A stretch of 45,071 nt of DNA from Micromonospora noduli (GTDB lineage Bacteria > Actinomycetota > Actinomycetes > Mycobacteriales > Micromonosporaceae). Of this stretch, positions 16,853 to 25,697 are shown one piece after another. A program made the translations under genes and the position numbers. The stretch spans positions 1 through 45,071 of the forward strand of contig NZ_PYAK01000050.1 of NCBI RefSeq assembly GCF_003264365.1, read 5' to 3'. The notes under the pieces were generated by a model that saw nothing but the letters and a program-made list of their open reading frames with translations, had not been told where the DNA came from and made no database searches. How positions within the stretch are numbered: position 1 is the stretch's first letter; every line of letters starts with the position of its first letter.

Positions 16853-18118
16853 GTGAGCACGCCGGGCGGTGGGGAGCTGTCGGCCACGCTGCGCCGGATC
16901 GAACGATCGGCGGGGGCGTTGGCCACCTCCAGCGTGGCCCGGATGGACGAGACGCTGCCCTGGTTCCGGGCGCTGCCGGCCGACCAGCGTTCCTGGGTGA
17001 TGCTGGTGGCCCAGGCGGGCGCGAGGTCGCTGGTGCAGTGGTTGCGCGAGGGCGGCGGCACGGCGGACAGCACCCAGGAGGTCTCGGACGAGGTCTTCGC
17101 CGCCGCCCCGCAGGCCCTGGCCCGGTCGATCACCCTTCAGCAGACCGTGGCGTTGATCAAGGTGACGATCGACGTGGTCGAGGAGCAGGTGTCGCACCTG
17201 GCCGCCGAGGGCGAGGAGCAGCAGCTACGCGAGGCGGTGCTGCGTTTCTCCCGGGAGATCGCGTTCTCCGCCGCCCGGGTGTACGCGCGGGCCGCCGAGT
17301 CGCGCGGCGCCTGGGACGCCCGGTTGCAGGCGCTGCTTGTCGACGCGCTGTTGCGCGGTGACTCGCCGGACGTCCTGGCCAGTCGGGCCGCCGCGCTCGG
17401 CTGGGCGGACGCACCGCCGGTGGCGGTGGCTGTCGGTCGGTCGCCCGGCGGCGAGGTCTCCGCGGTGCTGCACGTGGTCTACCGCCAGGCCCGGCGGATC
17501 GGTGTGGAGGTGATCGGCGGCGTCCACGGCGACCGGCTGGTGATCGTGCTGGGCGGCGCACCTGACCCGCTGACCGCCACCGCGAAGCTGCTGAGCGCGT
17601 TCGGGGACGGCCCGGTGGTGGTCGGTCCCGCCGTACCGAGCCTCGACGAGGCGACCGAGTCGGCGCGGGCCGCGCTGTCCGGCTTTCGCGCCGCACCGGC
17701 CTGGCCGAGCGCGCCGCGGCCGGTGCCGGCCGCGGACCTGCTGCCGGAGCGGGCCCTCGCCGGCGACGCGGAGGCCCGTCGGCGGCTGCGTCACGATGTG
17801 TACGCGACGCTGGTGCGCGCCGGTGGAGAACTGCTGGCGACCCTGGACGCCTTCCTGGCCGCAGGTGGCACGCTGGAGAGCGCGGCCCGGGCACTGTTCG
17901 TGCACCCGAACACGGTGCGCTACCGGTTGCGCCGGATCGCCGAGGTGACCGGGTTCTCGCCACTGTCGCCGCGCGACGCGTTCGCCCTTCAGGTCGCGCT
18001 GACAGTGGGTCGGTTGGATCCGGTCGCCCCGCTGGCCTCGCCGGTCCCGACTCAGACAATGACCCCGGCTGCCCGGAAATCCGCCCAAACCGAGGATGAT
18101 CCCCGCCGATCTTTGTAG
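16853..18118 (+). CDS. fasR: PucR/CdaR-type regulator, FasR-like activator of fatty-acid synthesis
   Basis: The protein has 421 residues from GTG 16853. A longer in-frame start at 16817 is less likely. The C-terminal LESAARALFVHPNTVRYRLRRIAEVTGF is the PucR-family helix-turn-helix. The central part has a GGDEF-like/CdaR layout, and the N-terminal half is helical without a known ligand domain. In Streptomyces coelicolor the orthologous position immediately upstream of fabD is held by FasR, which activates the fabD-fabH-acpP-fabF operon; the same order here supports the name (known synteny plus inference). Its stop codon overlaps the candidate -35 of the fabD promoter. Confidence 0.88.
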   Translation: MSTPGGGELSATLRRIERSAGALATSSVARMDETLPWFRALPADQRSWVMLVAQAGARSLVQWLREGGGTADSTQEVSDEVFAAAPQALARSITLQQTVALIKVTIDVVEEQVSHLAAEGEEQQLREAVLRFSREIAFSAARVYARAAESRGAWDARLQALLVDALLRGDSPDVLASRAAALGWADAPPVAVAVGRSPGGEVSAVLHVVYRQARRIGVEVIGGVHGDRLVIVLGGAPDPLTATAKLLSAFGDGPVVVGPAVPSLDEATESARAALSGFRAAPAWPSAPRPVPAADLLPERALAGDAEARRRLRHDVYATLVRAGGELLATLDAFLAAGGTLESAARALFVHPNTVRYRLRRIAEVTGFSPLSPRDAFALQVALTVGRLDPVAPLASPVPTQTMTPAARKSAQTEDDPRRSL

Positions 18119-18141
18119 GAAACCTCTAAAGGTCCTAGTGT
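18113..18141 (+). promoter_or_regulatory. Candidate fabD promoter with dyad in the spacer
   Basis: TTGTAG at 18113-18118 and TAGTGT at 18136-18141 are separated by 17 bases, a plausible -35/-10 pair. The spacer holds the dyad ACCT-CTAA-AGGT (18122-18133), overlapped by AGGA...TCCT. This is the natural place for FasR or another regulator to act on the fab operon. Protein binding is inference. Confidence 0.5.
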
Positions 18142-18196
18142 GGTTTGGTCGAAGGCGGCACCGCGTTACCCGCCTTTATCCGGGAGAGTCATAGAC

Positions 18197-19123
18197 GTGC
18201 TCGCCGTACTTAGTCCCGGCCAGGGTTCTCAGAAACCCGGCTTCCTGACCCCCTGGCTCGACCTGCCCGGCACTGAGGCGCGACTGCGCGACTGGTCGGC
18301 GTTGGCCGGGGTCGACCTGCTGCACCTGGGCACCGCCGCCGACGCCGACGAGATCAAGGACACCGCCCGCACCCAGCCGTTGCTGGTTGCCGCGGCGTTG
18401 CTCGCGGCCGAGCACCTGCCGCTGGACGACGTCGCGCTCACCGCCGGCCACAGCGTGGGCGAGTTGGGTGCCGCCGCCCTCGCGGGTGTGCTGTCGGCCG
18501 ACGCCGCGATCACCCTGGCCGGCGTCCGCGGCCGGGAGATGGCCGCCGCGTGCGCGCTGGAGCCGACCGGAATGGCCGCGGTGCTCGGTGGCGACCCCGA
18601 CGAGGTGATCGCCGCGATCGAGGCGAACGGGCTCTACCCGGCCAACCGCAACGGCGCCGGGCAGATCGTCGCCGCGGGTGCCCTGGACGGGCTGGACAAG
18701 CTCGCCGCCGCGCCGCCCACCCGGACCCGGATCATCCGACTCCAGGTGGCCGGTGCGTTCCACACCCCGTACATGGCTCCGGCCGAGACCGCGCTCGCCG
18801 CGGAGGCCGCCGGGATCAGCCCCGCCGACCCGGTCCGGACCCTGCTGTCGAACCTCGACGGCACCGCTGTCGACGACGGCGCGGCCATGGTGCAGCGTCT
18901 CGTCCGTCAGGTCACCGCGCCGGTGCGCTGGGACCTGTGCATGCGCACGCTGGCCGACCTCGGGGTCACCGGCGTGATCGAACTGCCCCCGGCCGGCACC
19001 CTCGCCGGCCTGGTCAAGCGGGAACTCAAGGGCGACGGCGCCCCGGAGATCGTCACCCTCAACACCCCGGACGACCTGCCGGCCGCACGGGACCTGATCG
19101 CCCGTATCGGAGGTCGTTCATGA
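18197..19123 (+). CDS. fabD: Malonyl-CoA:ACP transacylase
   Basis: The 308-residue enzyme moves malonyl from CoA to the acyl carrier protein, giving the extender unit for fatty-acid synthesis. VLSPGQGSQKPGFL is the family N-terminus, GHSVGE holds the acyl-enzyme Ser (about residue 86), and GAFHTPYM carries the catalytic His. The start is GTG 18197, with CGGGAGAG at 18181-18188. A frame opening earlier, at 18140, is not needed. Its stop overlaps the ATG of fabH. It is the first gene of the fab operon, behind the candidate dyad promoter. Confidence 0.97.
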   Translation: MLAVLSPGQGSQKPGFLTPWLDLPGTEARLRDWSALAGVDLLHLGTAADADEIKDTARTQPLLVAAALLAAEHLPLDDVALTAGHSVGELGAAALAGVLSADAAITLAGVRGREMAAACALEPTGMAAVLGGDPDEVIAAIEANGLYPANRNGAGQIVAAGALDGLDKLAAAPPTRTRIIRLQVAGAFHTPYMAPAETALAAEAAGISPADPVRTLLSNLDGTAVDDGAAMVQRLVRQVTAPVRWDLCMRTLADLGVTGVIELPPAGTLAGLVKRELKGDGAPEIVTLNTPDDLPAARDLIARIGGRS

Positions 19124-20064
19124 CTGGCAGTCGCATCGTCTCGATGGGGCACTACCAGCCCTCCCGGGTGGTGACCAACGACGACATCGCCCAGCTCGTC
19201 GACACCAACGACGAGTGGATCCGCGACCGGGTCGGCATCGTCAGCCGGCGGATCGCCGACAGTGAGACGGTCGCCGACATGGCCGCCGCGGCTGCCGGCA
19301 AGGCGCTGGCCAACTCGGGCCTGACCGCCGCCGACATCGACCTGGTCGTGGTCGCCACCTGCTCCTCCATCGACCGCAGTCCCAACGTGGCCTGCCGGGT
19401 CGCCGCCAAGCTGGGCATCACCGCGCCGGGCGCGTTCGACCTCAACACCGCCTGCTCGGGCTTCGCGTACGCGCTGGGCACCGTCGACCACGCCATCCGG
19501 GCCGGGGCGTCGCGCAACGCGATCGTCATCGGCGCGGAGAAGCTGTCCGACTTCACCGACTGGACCGACCGCTCCACCTGCATCATCTTCGCGGACGGTG
19601 CCGGTGCCGCTGTGGTCTCCGCCACCGCCGACGACGAGCCGACCGGCATCGGCCCGGTCGTCTGGGGTTCGGTGCCGGACAAGAGCGACGCGGTCCGCAT
19701 CGAGGGTTGGCGCCCGTACATCCAGCAGGAGGGGCAGTCGGTGTTCCGCTGGGCCACCACCGCGATCGCGCCGCTCGCGCTACAGGCCTGCGAGCGGGCC
19801 GGGGTCGACCCGTCGGAGCTGGCCGCGTTCGTGCCGCACCAGGCCAACGCCCGGATCATCGACGGCATCGCCAAGCGGCTCAACATCCCCAACGCGATCA
19901 TCGCGAAGGACATCGTCGAGTCCGGCAACACCTCCGCGGCGAGCGTGCCGCTGGCCCTGTCCAAGCTGGTCGAGCGCCGGGAGGTGCCCTCGGGCGCACC
20001 GGTGCTGCTGTTCGGCTTCGGCGGTGGCCTGACCTACGCCGGTCAGGTCGTCCGCTGCCCCTGA
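19120..20064 (+). CDS. fabH: 3-oxoacyl-ACP synthase III (initiating ketosynthase)
   Basis: The 314-residue enzyme condenses an acyl-CoA primer with malonyl-ACP to start fatty-acid chains; in actinobacteria the primers include branched ones. The Cys-His-Asn triad is visible: DLNTACSGFAYAL with Cys near residue 112, PHQANARIID with His, and ESGNTSAASVP with Asn. The start ATG 19120 overlaps the fabD stop (ATGA), with GGAGG eight bases upstream, so it is translationally coupled. The C-terminus ends with the usual glycine-rich LLFGFGGGLTYAG. Confidence 0.98.
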   Translation: MTGSRIVSMGHYQPSRVVTNDDIAQLVDTNDEWIRDRVGIVSRRIADSETVADMAAAAAGKALANSGLTAADIDLVVVATCSSIDRSPNVACRVAAKLGITAPGAFDLNTACSGFAYALGTVDHAIRAGASRNAIVIGAEKLSDFTDWTDRSTCIIFADGAGAAVVSATADDEPTGIGPVVWGSVPDKSDAVRIEGWRPYIQQEGQSVFRWATTAIAPLALQACERAGVDPSELAAFVPHQANARIIDGIAKRLNIPNAIIAKDIVESGNTSAASVPLALSKLVERREVPSGAPVLLFGFGGGLTYAGQVVRCP

Positions 20065-20149
20065 TGACCCCCTCGGGCGCGTACGCGTCCAGGAGTGGCG
20101 GTCGGCGACGCCGGCCGCCGGAGAACCCCGATGAAAGGAACCAACCGCA

Positions 20150-20389
20150 ATGACCCGTGACGAGATCACCACCGGCCTCGCCGAGATCCTCGAAGAGGTT
20201 GCCGGGGTGAACCCGGACGACGTGGCCGAGGGGAAGTCCTTCACCGACGACCTCGACGTCGACTCGCTCTCCATGGTTGAGGTCGTGGTCGCGGCCGAGG
20301 AGAAGTTCGGCGTCAAGATCCCGGACAACGAGGTGCAGAACCTCAAGACCGTCGGCGACGCTGTCAGCTACATCGCGGCGCAGTCCTGA
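20150..20389 (+). CDS. acpP: Acyl carrier protein
   Basis: The 79-residue acidic protein carries the growing fatty acyl chain. DLDVDSLSMVE contains the Ser (about residue 39) that receives the 4'-phosphopantetheine arm, and the four-helix pattern and length are standard. It follows fabH after 85 nt and precedes fabF by two bases, inside the fab operon. AAAGGA lies upstream of ATG 20150. Confidence 0.98.
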   Translation: MTRDEITTGLAEILEEVAGVNPDDVAEGKSFTDDLDVDSLSMVEVVVAAEEKFGVKIPDNEVQNLKTVGDAVSYIAAQS

Positions 20390-20391
20390 TC

Positions 20392-21618
20392 ATGAGTCGT
20401 CCTGACGTCGTCGTCACCGGGCTCGGCGCGACGACCCCGCTTGGCGGGGACGTCGCGTCGACCTGGGACGCAATGCTCGCCGGCCGCTCCGGGGTGAGTG
20501 CCCTCACCCAGGAGTGGGCCGCGCAACTGCCGGTCCGGATCGCCGCCCAGTTGGCAGTGGAGCCGTCCGAGGTGCTGGACCGGGTCCGCCTGCGCCGCCT
20601 GGACCGTTCCGAGGCGATCGCGATCATCGCGGCGCAGCAGGCCTGGGCGGACGCCGGCCTCGCCGGCTCCGACCTCGACGGGGAGCGGTTGGCCGTCAGC
20701 GTCGGCTCCGGCATCGGCGGTGCCACCACCCTGCTCGCCCAGGACGACATCCTGGAGGCCTCCGGGCCACGGCGGGTATCCCCGCACACCATCCCGATGC
20801 TGATGCCGAACGGTCCGGCCGCCTGGGTCGGGCTGGAGCTGGGCGCCAAGGCCGGCGTGCACTCGGTGGCCAGCGCCTGCGCCACCGGCGCCGAGGCGAT
20901 CGCCCTCGGTCTGGACATCATCCGCTCCGGCCGGGCCGACGTGGTGGTGGCCGGCGGTACCGAGGCGGTCATCCACCCGCTGCCGATCGCCGGCTTCAGC
21001 TCGATGCGGGCCATGTCGACCCGCAACGACGACCCGGAGCGGGCCTCCCGCCCGTGGGACCGGGGCCGGGACGGCTTCGTCCTCGGCGAGGGCGCCGGCA
21101 TCGTGGTGCTGGAGCGGGCCGAGCACGCCGCGGCCCGGGGCGCCCGGGTGTACGCGCGCCTCGCCGGCGCCGGCATCACCTCCGACGCGTACGACATCGT
21201 GCAGCCGCACGCCGAGGGCGAGGGCGCCATCCGGGCCATCGCCAAGGCGATCGCCGACGCGGACGTGGCCAAGCGGGACATCGTGCACGTCAACGCGCAC
21301 GCCACCTCGACCCCGGTCGGGGACATGCTGGAGATCGGCGGGCTGCACAAGGCGCTCGGCGACCACCCGGTGCTGTCCGCGACGAAGTCGATGACCGGTC
21401 ACCTGCTCGGTGCGGCCGGTGCGCTGGAGTCGATCGCCACCATCCTGGCGATCCGCGACAGTGTCGTCCCTCCGACGATCAACCTCGACGACCCCGAGCC
21501 AGGCCTCACCCTGGATGTCGCCGCGCACAAGGCCCGCCACATGGAGATCCCGGCCGCGTTGAACAACGCGTTCGGCTTCGGCGGCCACAACGTGGCGCTC
21601 GTCTTCGCCCGCCCCTGA
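20392..21618 (+). CDS. fabF: 3-oxoacyl-ACP synthase II (elongating ketosynthase)
   Basis: The 408-residue condensing enzyme elongates acyl-ACP with malonyl-ACP. The nucleophile is in SVASACATGAEAIA (Cys near residue 163), and the two catalytic His are in VNAHATSTPVGD and KSMTGHLLGAAGALE. The C-terminal NNAFGFGGHNVALVF is typical. It starts two bases after the acpP stop and ends the operon at a strong terminator. The product is a lone fatty-acid synthase enzyme rather than part of a polyketide cluster, since no chain-length factor or tailoring gene is nearby. Confidence 0.98.
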   Translation: MSRPDVVVTGLGATTPLGGDVASTWDAMLAGRSGVSALTQEWAAQLPVRIAAQLAVEPSEVLDRVRLRRLDRSEAIAIIAAQQAWADAGLAGSDLDGERLAVSVGSGIGGATTLLAQDDILEASGPRRVSPHTIPMLMPNGPAAWVGLELGAKAGVHSVASACATGAEAIALGLDIIRSGRADVVVAGGTEAVIHPLPIAGFSSMRAMSTRNDDPERASRPWDRGRDGFVLGEGAGIVVLERAEHAAARGARVYARLAGAGITSDAYDIVQPHAEGEGAIRAIAKAIADADVAKRDIVHVNAHATSTPVGDMLEIGGLHKALGDHPVLSATKSMTGHLLGAAGALESIATILAIRDSVVPPTINLDDPEPGLTLDVAAHKARHMEIPAALNNAFGFGGHNVALVFARP

Positions 21619-21627
21619 GATCCCGCG

Positions 21628-21663
21628 AAGGGCCCCTCCTCGTCGAGAGGAGGGGCCCTTTCG
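21628..21663 (+). terminator. Terminator of the fab operon
   Basis: A 13-bp perfect stem (AAGGGCCCCTCCT at 21628-21640 with its complement at 21648-21660) closes a short loop and runs into TTT...TCG. It lies ten bases after the fabF stop and five bases before the end of the convergent small gene, so it may serve both strands. Confidence 0.85.
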
Positions 21664-21667
21664 TCGT

Positions 21668-21886
21668 TCAGCCTCGGTTGCGGGGGTGCTGTTTCGCGGT
21701 GCGCTCGTTGCCGTGGCGGTAGTTGCCCGTCCAGCGGGCCATCACCAACTGCGGGTCGTCGTCGACCTCGGCGAGGAACTCCGCGGCCCGAGCGCCGCGC
21801 AGCGTGCCGGCGACCCGGCCGTGGTGGGTGATCACCACAGTGCCGTCCGCCCGTTGCACGTGCCGGAATCCTGCTGCCGCTCCCAT
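21668..21886 (-). CDS. Small conserved hypothetical protein
   Basis: The 72-residue protein has a well-behaved composition. FRHVQRADGTVVITHHGRVAGTLRGARAAEFLAEV is followed by LVMARWTGNYRHGNERTAKQHPRNRG, a basic C-terminus that I associate with a small protein conserved in many actinobacteria (family memory, no name). There are no membrane segments, signal peptide or cysteines. It is convergent with fabF across the terminator. A start at ATG 21886 has no clear ribosome-binding site. Function unknown; the basic tail could bind nucleic acid, but that is only a guess. Confidence 0.75.
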   Translation of the reverse strand: MGAAAGFRHVQRADGTVVITHHGRVAGTLRGARAAEFLAEVDDDPQLVMARWTGNYRHGNERTAKQHPRNRG

Positions 21887-22020
21887 GGGGTGAGGCTGTC
21901 AGACCGATCGGGGGTGAGGCGACCGGATTTCGCTCGCGCGGGCACACGATCCCGATTGACGTCGAGAGACCGCACGGCTTAGATGGGCCGACTGAAGATC
22001 GACTGACGGGGATCACCACC

Positions 22021-22695
22021 ATGGACACTCGTACCCGCGTCGCCGTGTCGGCGGCGGCGCTCACCCTCGGCCTGCTGTCCGGCTGTGGCGACGACGCCGC
22101 CGCTCCCGCCGGGCCCGCCGCCGGCCCCCCGGCCCCACAGGCCACTGGTGAGCCCTGGTACGACGAGACGACCCCGGCGTCGCCCGGCGGCACCACCGGC
22201 GGCACTGGTTCCCCCTGCCCGGTACCGGTGACGTTTCCGCTGGCCGACGGGTGGACGGCGAAGGCGATCGAGCCTCCCGAGGGCGAGCTGGCCGCGCTGG
22301 TCGGCGAGGCGCTCACCAAGCGCGGCGGCACGACCGTGCGCTGCGAGGTGGACGGCCGCTCGGCCGGCGGCGGATTCCTGCGGATCTGGGCGGCGGACTC
22401 GCCGACGGCCACGCCGCGCGCCGCGCTGGAGGGTTTCGCCGCCGGGGCCGGCGAGACGGTCGCCGGGCAACAGTTCCGTGACCTCCGGGCTGGCGGCTTC
22501 GACGCCACCGAGATGACCTGGCTCGCCACCAACCCGCTGGTCGAGGAGGAGGAACAGTCGCGGAACTGGGCGCTGGCCGTCCAGTCGGCGGGGCAGACGC
22601 TGGTCTTCGCTGTCAACGAGGGGCTGATCACCGAACGGACCGACGTGCTGCCGGCGTACCGACTCGCGGTGCGAGGGCTCGCGAAGGGCGAGTGA
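22021..22695 (+). CDS. Lipoprotein of unknown function
   Basis: The protein has 224 residues from ATG 22021, with GGGGAT about nine bases upstream. The signal peptide ends in the lipobox LLSGCGDD, so Cys is lipidated and the protein is held at the outer face of the membrane. A Pro/Ala/Gly/Thr-rich spacer of 50 residues leads to a domain with two Cys (SPCPVP and VRCEVDG) that could form a disulfide. The C-terminus is TLVFAVNEGLITERTDVLPAYRLAVRGL. This layout is common among actinobacterial surface lipoproteins, but no catalytic motif is seen. It is convergent with the GH3 lipoprotein gene, 30 nt apart. Confidence 0.82.
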   Translation: MDTRTRVAVSAAALTLGLLSGCGDDAAAPAGPAAGPPAPQATGEPWYDETTPASPGGTTGGTGSPCPVPVTFPLADGWTAKAIEPPEGELAALVGEALTKRGGTTVRCEVDGRSAGGGFLRIWAADSPTATPRAALEGFAAGAGETVAGQQFRDLRAGGFDATEMTWLATNPLVEEEEQSRNWALAVQSAGQTLVFAVNEGLITERTDVLPAYRLAVRGLAKGE

Positions 22696-22725
22696 GGTGG
22701 GCGCTGACCTGGCCGTGCCGGACGG

Positions 22726-24459
22726 TCAGGTACCGCAGGTCGTCGCGGGCAGTCCGGGAACGGCCACCGGGGACCGGCCGCCCGGCCGGGCCTTGCCGGC
22801 GAGCACGGCGGCCAGGGCGGTCATCGACGCCCGGCTGGAGGAGTACGTCGCCAGCAGCGTCGGTGACTTCGCGTCGGCCAGCACGTACGGGGTGTCCATG
22901 GCGACAGTGACCGCCGCGCCGGGGCTCAGGTCCTTGGCGCCGTCACCGTAGCCCACCAGGTGCACGATCGTGCCGCCGCTGGGCTTGACCTGCACCCCGG
23001 CGGCGGTCAGCGCGGCGGTGAGCGTGGCCCGGGTGCCGTCCCGACCGCCGGACGAGGTGACGGTGACCGGCCCGCGTACCGCTTTGCCGCAGGCGCCGCG
23101 CAGCACGGTGACGGCGGCGGCGGCCAGCGCGTCGGCCGCCGCCCGGTGTGCCGGGGTGTTCAGCGTGGACATCTGCGCCGCCGGCAGCTCCGCGAGCTGG
23201 AACTTCATGGTCAGCACCCGGGTGACCGCCTCGACCAGCCGGGTCCGGGGCAGCGATCCGCCGCGCAGCGCGGCGAGCAGCCCGTCGTACGCCTGACCGA
23301 CGTTCGGGGTCATCAGGATGAGGTCGTTACCGGCGTTGAGCGCCCGGACCGCCGCCTCGCCGGGAGCCCAGCGCATCGCGGGCGGCATGTTCATCCCGTC
23401 GGTGATCACCACGCCCTTGAAGCCGAGTTGGCCGCGCAGCACGTCGGTGAGCAGCTTGTGGGAGAAGGTCGCCGGGGTCCCCGGGTCGATCGCGCGCGCG
23501 TCCAGGTGACCGGACATCACGGCCATCGCGCCCGCGTCCATCCCGGCGGTGAACGGCGGCCACGCGCCGCTCTGCAACGCCGCGGCGGACTGGGTGAGCA
23601 CCGGAAGGTCCTGGTGCGAGTCGTCGGCGCTGTGGCCGTGCCCGGGGAAGTGCTTCAGGGTGGCCGCGACCCCGACCGCCTGGAGGCCACGGACCGCGCC
23701 GCCCACCTGCGCGGCGGCCTGCTTCGGGTCGGCGCCGTACGACCGGGAGCCGATCACGGCGCTGCGGGTGGCCAGCACGTCGGCCACCGGGGCGAAGTCG
23801 ATGTTGATGCCCATCGCGGCCAACTCGGCGCCGGCGGCCCGCCAGGCGGCCTCGGTGAGCTTCGGGTCACCGGCCGCGCCGGCCGCGAGGGCGCTGGGCA
23901 GCACTGTGACCCCGTCGGTCACGCGGGTGACGACGCCGTACTCCTGGTCGGTGCCGATGAGCAGCGGTGCCGAACCGGCGGTGAGCCGACCGGCGGCGGT
24001 ACGCAGCCCGGTGGTGAGCTCGTGCACCTGCTTGGGGTTGTCGACGTTAGTGGTCTCCTGGTTGCCCTTGGTCGGGTCGTCGGCGCTGAAGCCGACCAGG
24101 ATCAGGCCACCCAGTCGGTACTTGGCGATCATGTCGGCGGGGGTGTCCACCCCGGCGAGGGCCTGGTTACCGGCCGCCGAGCCGGCGGAGACCTTCGTCG
24201 CCGAGTCGCCGTAGGCGTACGGCATCAGCACCTGGCCGACCAGGTCCTCGTCGGACAGCGTCGCCACCAGCGCGGCGGCGCGGCTGGCGGGGTCGCTGGC
24301 CGGCGGCGCGGCCGGGACGCTCGGGCCCGCGGACGTGCCGACGGGGCTGGGCGTCGGCGTGGGGCGCTCCGGGTCACCTGAGCAGCCGGAGACGAGCAGG
24401 GCGGTCAGGGCGGCGACAGCGACACTGGCGCGCCACGGGCGATTCGACACGCCGCCCAT
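22726..24459 (-). CDS. GH3 beta-N-acetylhexosaminidase-like lipoprotein (NagZ type)
   Basis: The 577-residue protein has a lipoprotein signal ending LLVSGCSGD, then a Pro/Thr linker. The GH3 N-terminal barrel shows LLIGTDQEYGVVTRV, TLKHFPGHGHSADDSHQDLPVL (the Lys-His, His and Asp-Ser-His loop of NagZ-like hexosaminidases) and GVVITDGMNMPPAM with the nucleophile Asp. About 150 C-terminal residues form a second alpha/beta domain. Family members remove beta-linked N-acetylglucosamine from peptidoglycan fragments or chitin sugars. The lipid anchor places it outside the membrane. It is convergent with the 22021 lipoprotein. The substrate is inferred. Confidence 0.92.
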   Translation of the reverse strand: MGGVSNRPWRASVAVAALTALLVSGCSGDPERPTPTPSPVGTSAGPSVPAAPPASDPASRAAALVATLSDEDLVGQVLMPYAYGDSATKVSAGSAAGNQALAGVDTPADMIAKYRLGGLILVGFSADDPTKGNQETTNVDNPKQVHELTTGLRTAAGRLTAGSAPLLIGTDQEYGVVTRVTDGVTVLPSALAAGAAGDPKLTEAAWRAAGAELAAMGINIDFAPVADVLATRSAVIGSRSYGADPKQAAAQVGGAVRGLQAVGVAATLKHFPGHGHSADDSHQDLPVLTQSAAALQSGAWPPFTAGMDAGAMAVMSGHLDARAIDPGTPATFSHKLLTDVLRGQLGFKGVVITDGMNMPPAMRWAPGEAAVRALNAGNDLILMTPNVGQAYDGLLAALRGGSLPRTRLVEAVTRVLTMKFQLAELPAAQMSTLNTPAHRAAADALAAAAVTVLRGACGKAVRGPVTVTSSGGRDGTRATLTAALTAAGVQVKPSGGTIVHLVGYGDGAKDLSPGAAVTVAMDTPYVLADAKSPTLLATYSSSRASMTALAAVLAGKARPGGRSPVAVPGLPATTCGT

Positions 24460-24546
24460 CCCACCAGCTTCTCCCTTATCGGGGCAACTTGACCTTACCG
24501 GTCGTCACCGGCGCCACGGCGTACGGCCAGCGGCCCGTCCGCCGGG

Positions 24547-25038
24547 TCAGCCGACCCGAGTGAGCAAGGTCACCGGGGCGCCGTCGCCGGCGTACCGGTA
24601 GGGCTCCAGGTCAGCGTCCCACGCCGTGCCGAGCGCCTTGTCGAGGGCGTGCGCCAGCGCCTCGGGGGCCCGGGAGGCCACCATCAGCGCCCGAAGGCGG
24701 TCCTCGCCGAGCTGGATGTCGCCGGCCACACCGACCGTCGCCCGGAACAGGCCACGAGCTGGCACGTACATGAAGCGCTCACCGTCGGCGCCGGGACTCG
24801 GCTCCTCGGTGACCTCGAAACGGATCATGGGCCACTGCCGTAGGGCAGCAGCCAGCTCGGCGCCCGTCCCCGGACGACCGGTCCACCCGCACTCGGCCCG
24901 GCGTGCGCCGGGGTCGACGGGCTGAGCCGTCCACTGCAGGTTGACCGGCGCGGCTAGGACGCGCGCGATCGCCCACTCGACGTGTGAGCACACGGCGAGC
25001 GGGGTCGAATGGACGTATACGACGCCACGCGTTGGCAC
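24547..25038 (-). CDS. DUF3145 family protein
   Basis: The 163-residue protein starts at GTG 25038 behind GGGAGGTC. It matches the actinobacterial DUF3145 family in length and in the stretches RGVVYVHSTPLAVCSHVEWAI, LQWTAQPVDPGARRAECGW and AELAAALRQWPMIRFEVTEEP. A C-terminal block contains GTAWDADLEPYRYAGDGAPVTLLTRVG. There are no membrane segments or signal peptide. The function of the family is not known to me. Its presence a few kb from the fatty-acid genes agrees with what I recall of actinobacterial gene order. It is divergent from the 25347 gene. Confidence 0.85.
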   Translation of the reverse strand: MPTRGVVYVHSTPLAVCSHVEWAIARVLAAPVNLQWTAQPVDPGARRAECGWTGRPGTGAELAAALRQWPMIRFEVTEEPSPGADGERFMYVPARGLFRATVGVAGDIQLGEDRLRALMVASRAPEALAHALDKALGTAWDADLEPYRYAGDGAPVTLLTRVG

Positions 25039-25346
25039 GGTGACCTCCCGGAGAGCGAGGTGCGTCTTCCCCTACGACCTCGTCCACCCAGGTGGCTGCT
25101 GCAACACATGATGACTCCTGTGACGCATGGTGCGCCAGGGAATCGGAAAAAACGCCGGGTGGAATAGCCGGACGGGTGGTCGCCGTTGCCTCTCAGGACA
25201 CCGCGACGACCAGCATGATGTCGTGGTCCTGTACAGTTCCACCGGCGGCTTATGCCGCGTTACACCTTCGCGGGTCGAGTCACGTACGACCCGCACACAG
25301 CCCCCGGACGTCCAGTCCTCCCGTACGTCTTGCAAGGAGTACCTCC
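25039..25346. promoter_or_regulatory. Divergent intergenic region with leader hairpin
   Basis: These 308 bases have no gene. CGGGTCG at 25271-25277 and CGACCCG at 25287-25293 form a perfect 7-bp stem with a nine-base loop, in what would be the 5' leader of the 25347 gene. AAGGAG at 25334-25339 is its ribosome-binding site. No convincing -35/-10 was found. Confidence 0.45.
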
Positions 25347-25676
25347 GTGGCGAGCAACACCTCTAAGACCGCGCGCGCGTCCGTCCGGGCCGGCCAGGCT
25401 GGCCAGGGTGGCGCCCTCAGCGTGCTGGGCGAGTTCAAGTACCTCATCCCGCTCAACGGCGGCAAGCACGCCTACGTGCGGAACCTGACCAACGGCAAGA
25501 CCGCGCACCTGCGCACGGACTCCGACGCCTTCGTCGAGGAGATCCGCGTTCTGGCCGCCGCCGGCCACGCCGCCAAGATCCGGGCGGAGATCAACAACCT
25601 GGCTGCCACCCACCCGGGTGACGGCTGGGAGGCCACCGAGAAGCGCCTGGTCGCGGCCGGCGTCTTCGAGGGCTGA
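25347..25676 (+). CDS. Small conserved hypothetical protein
   Basis: The product has 109 residues from GTG 25347, set by AAGGAG eight bases upstream; longer in-frame starts in the leader lack support. It opens with a Ser/Thr/Ala/Gly-rich, basic segment (SNTSKTARASVRAGQAGQGG), then a compact domain GALSVLGEFKYLIPLNGGKHAYVRNLTNGKTAHLRTDSDAFVEEIRVLAA (split here at the helix AEINNLAATHPGDGWEATEKR). There are no cysteines, membrane segments or signal peptide. A strong terminator follows. Family and function are not recognised. Confidence 0.8.
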   Translation: MASNTSKTARASVRAGQAGQGGALSVLGEFKYLIPLNGGKHAYVRNLTNGKTAHLRTDSDAFVEEIRVLAAAGHAAKIRAEINNLAATHPGDGWEATEKRLVAAGVFEG

Positions 25677-25697
25677 GCCCTCCCCCACCGCACCAAC

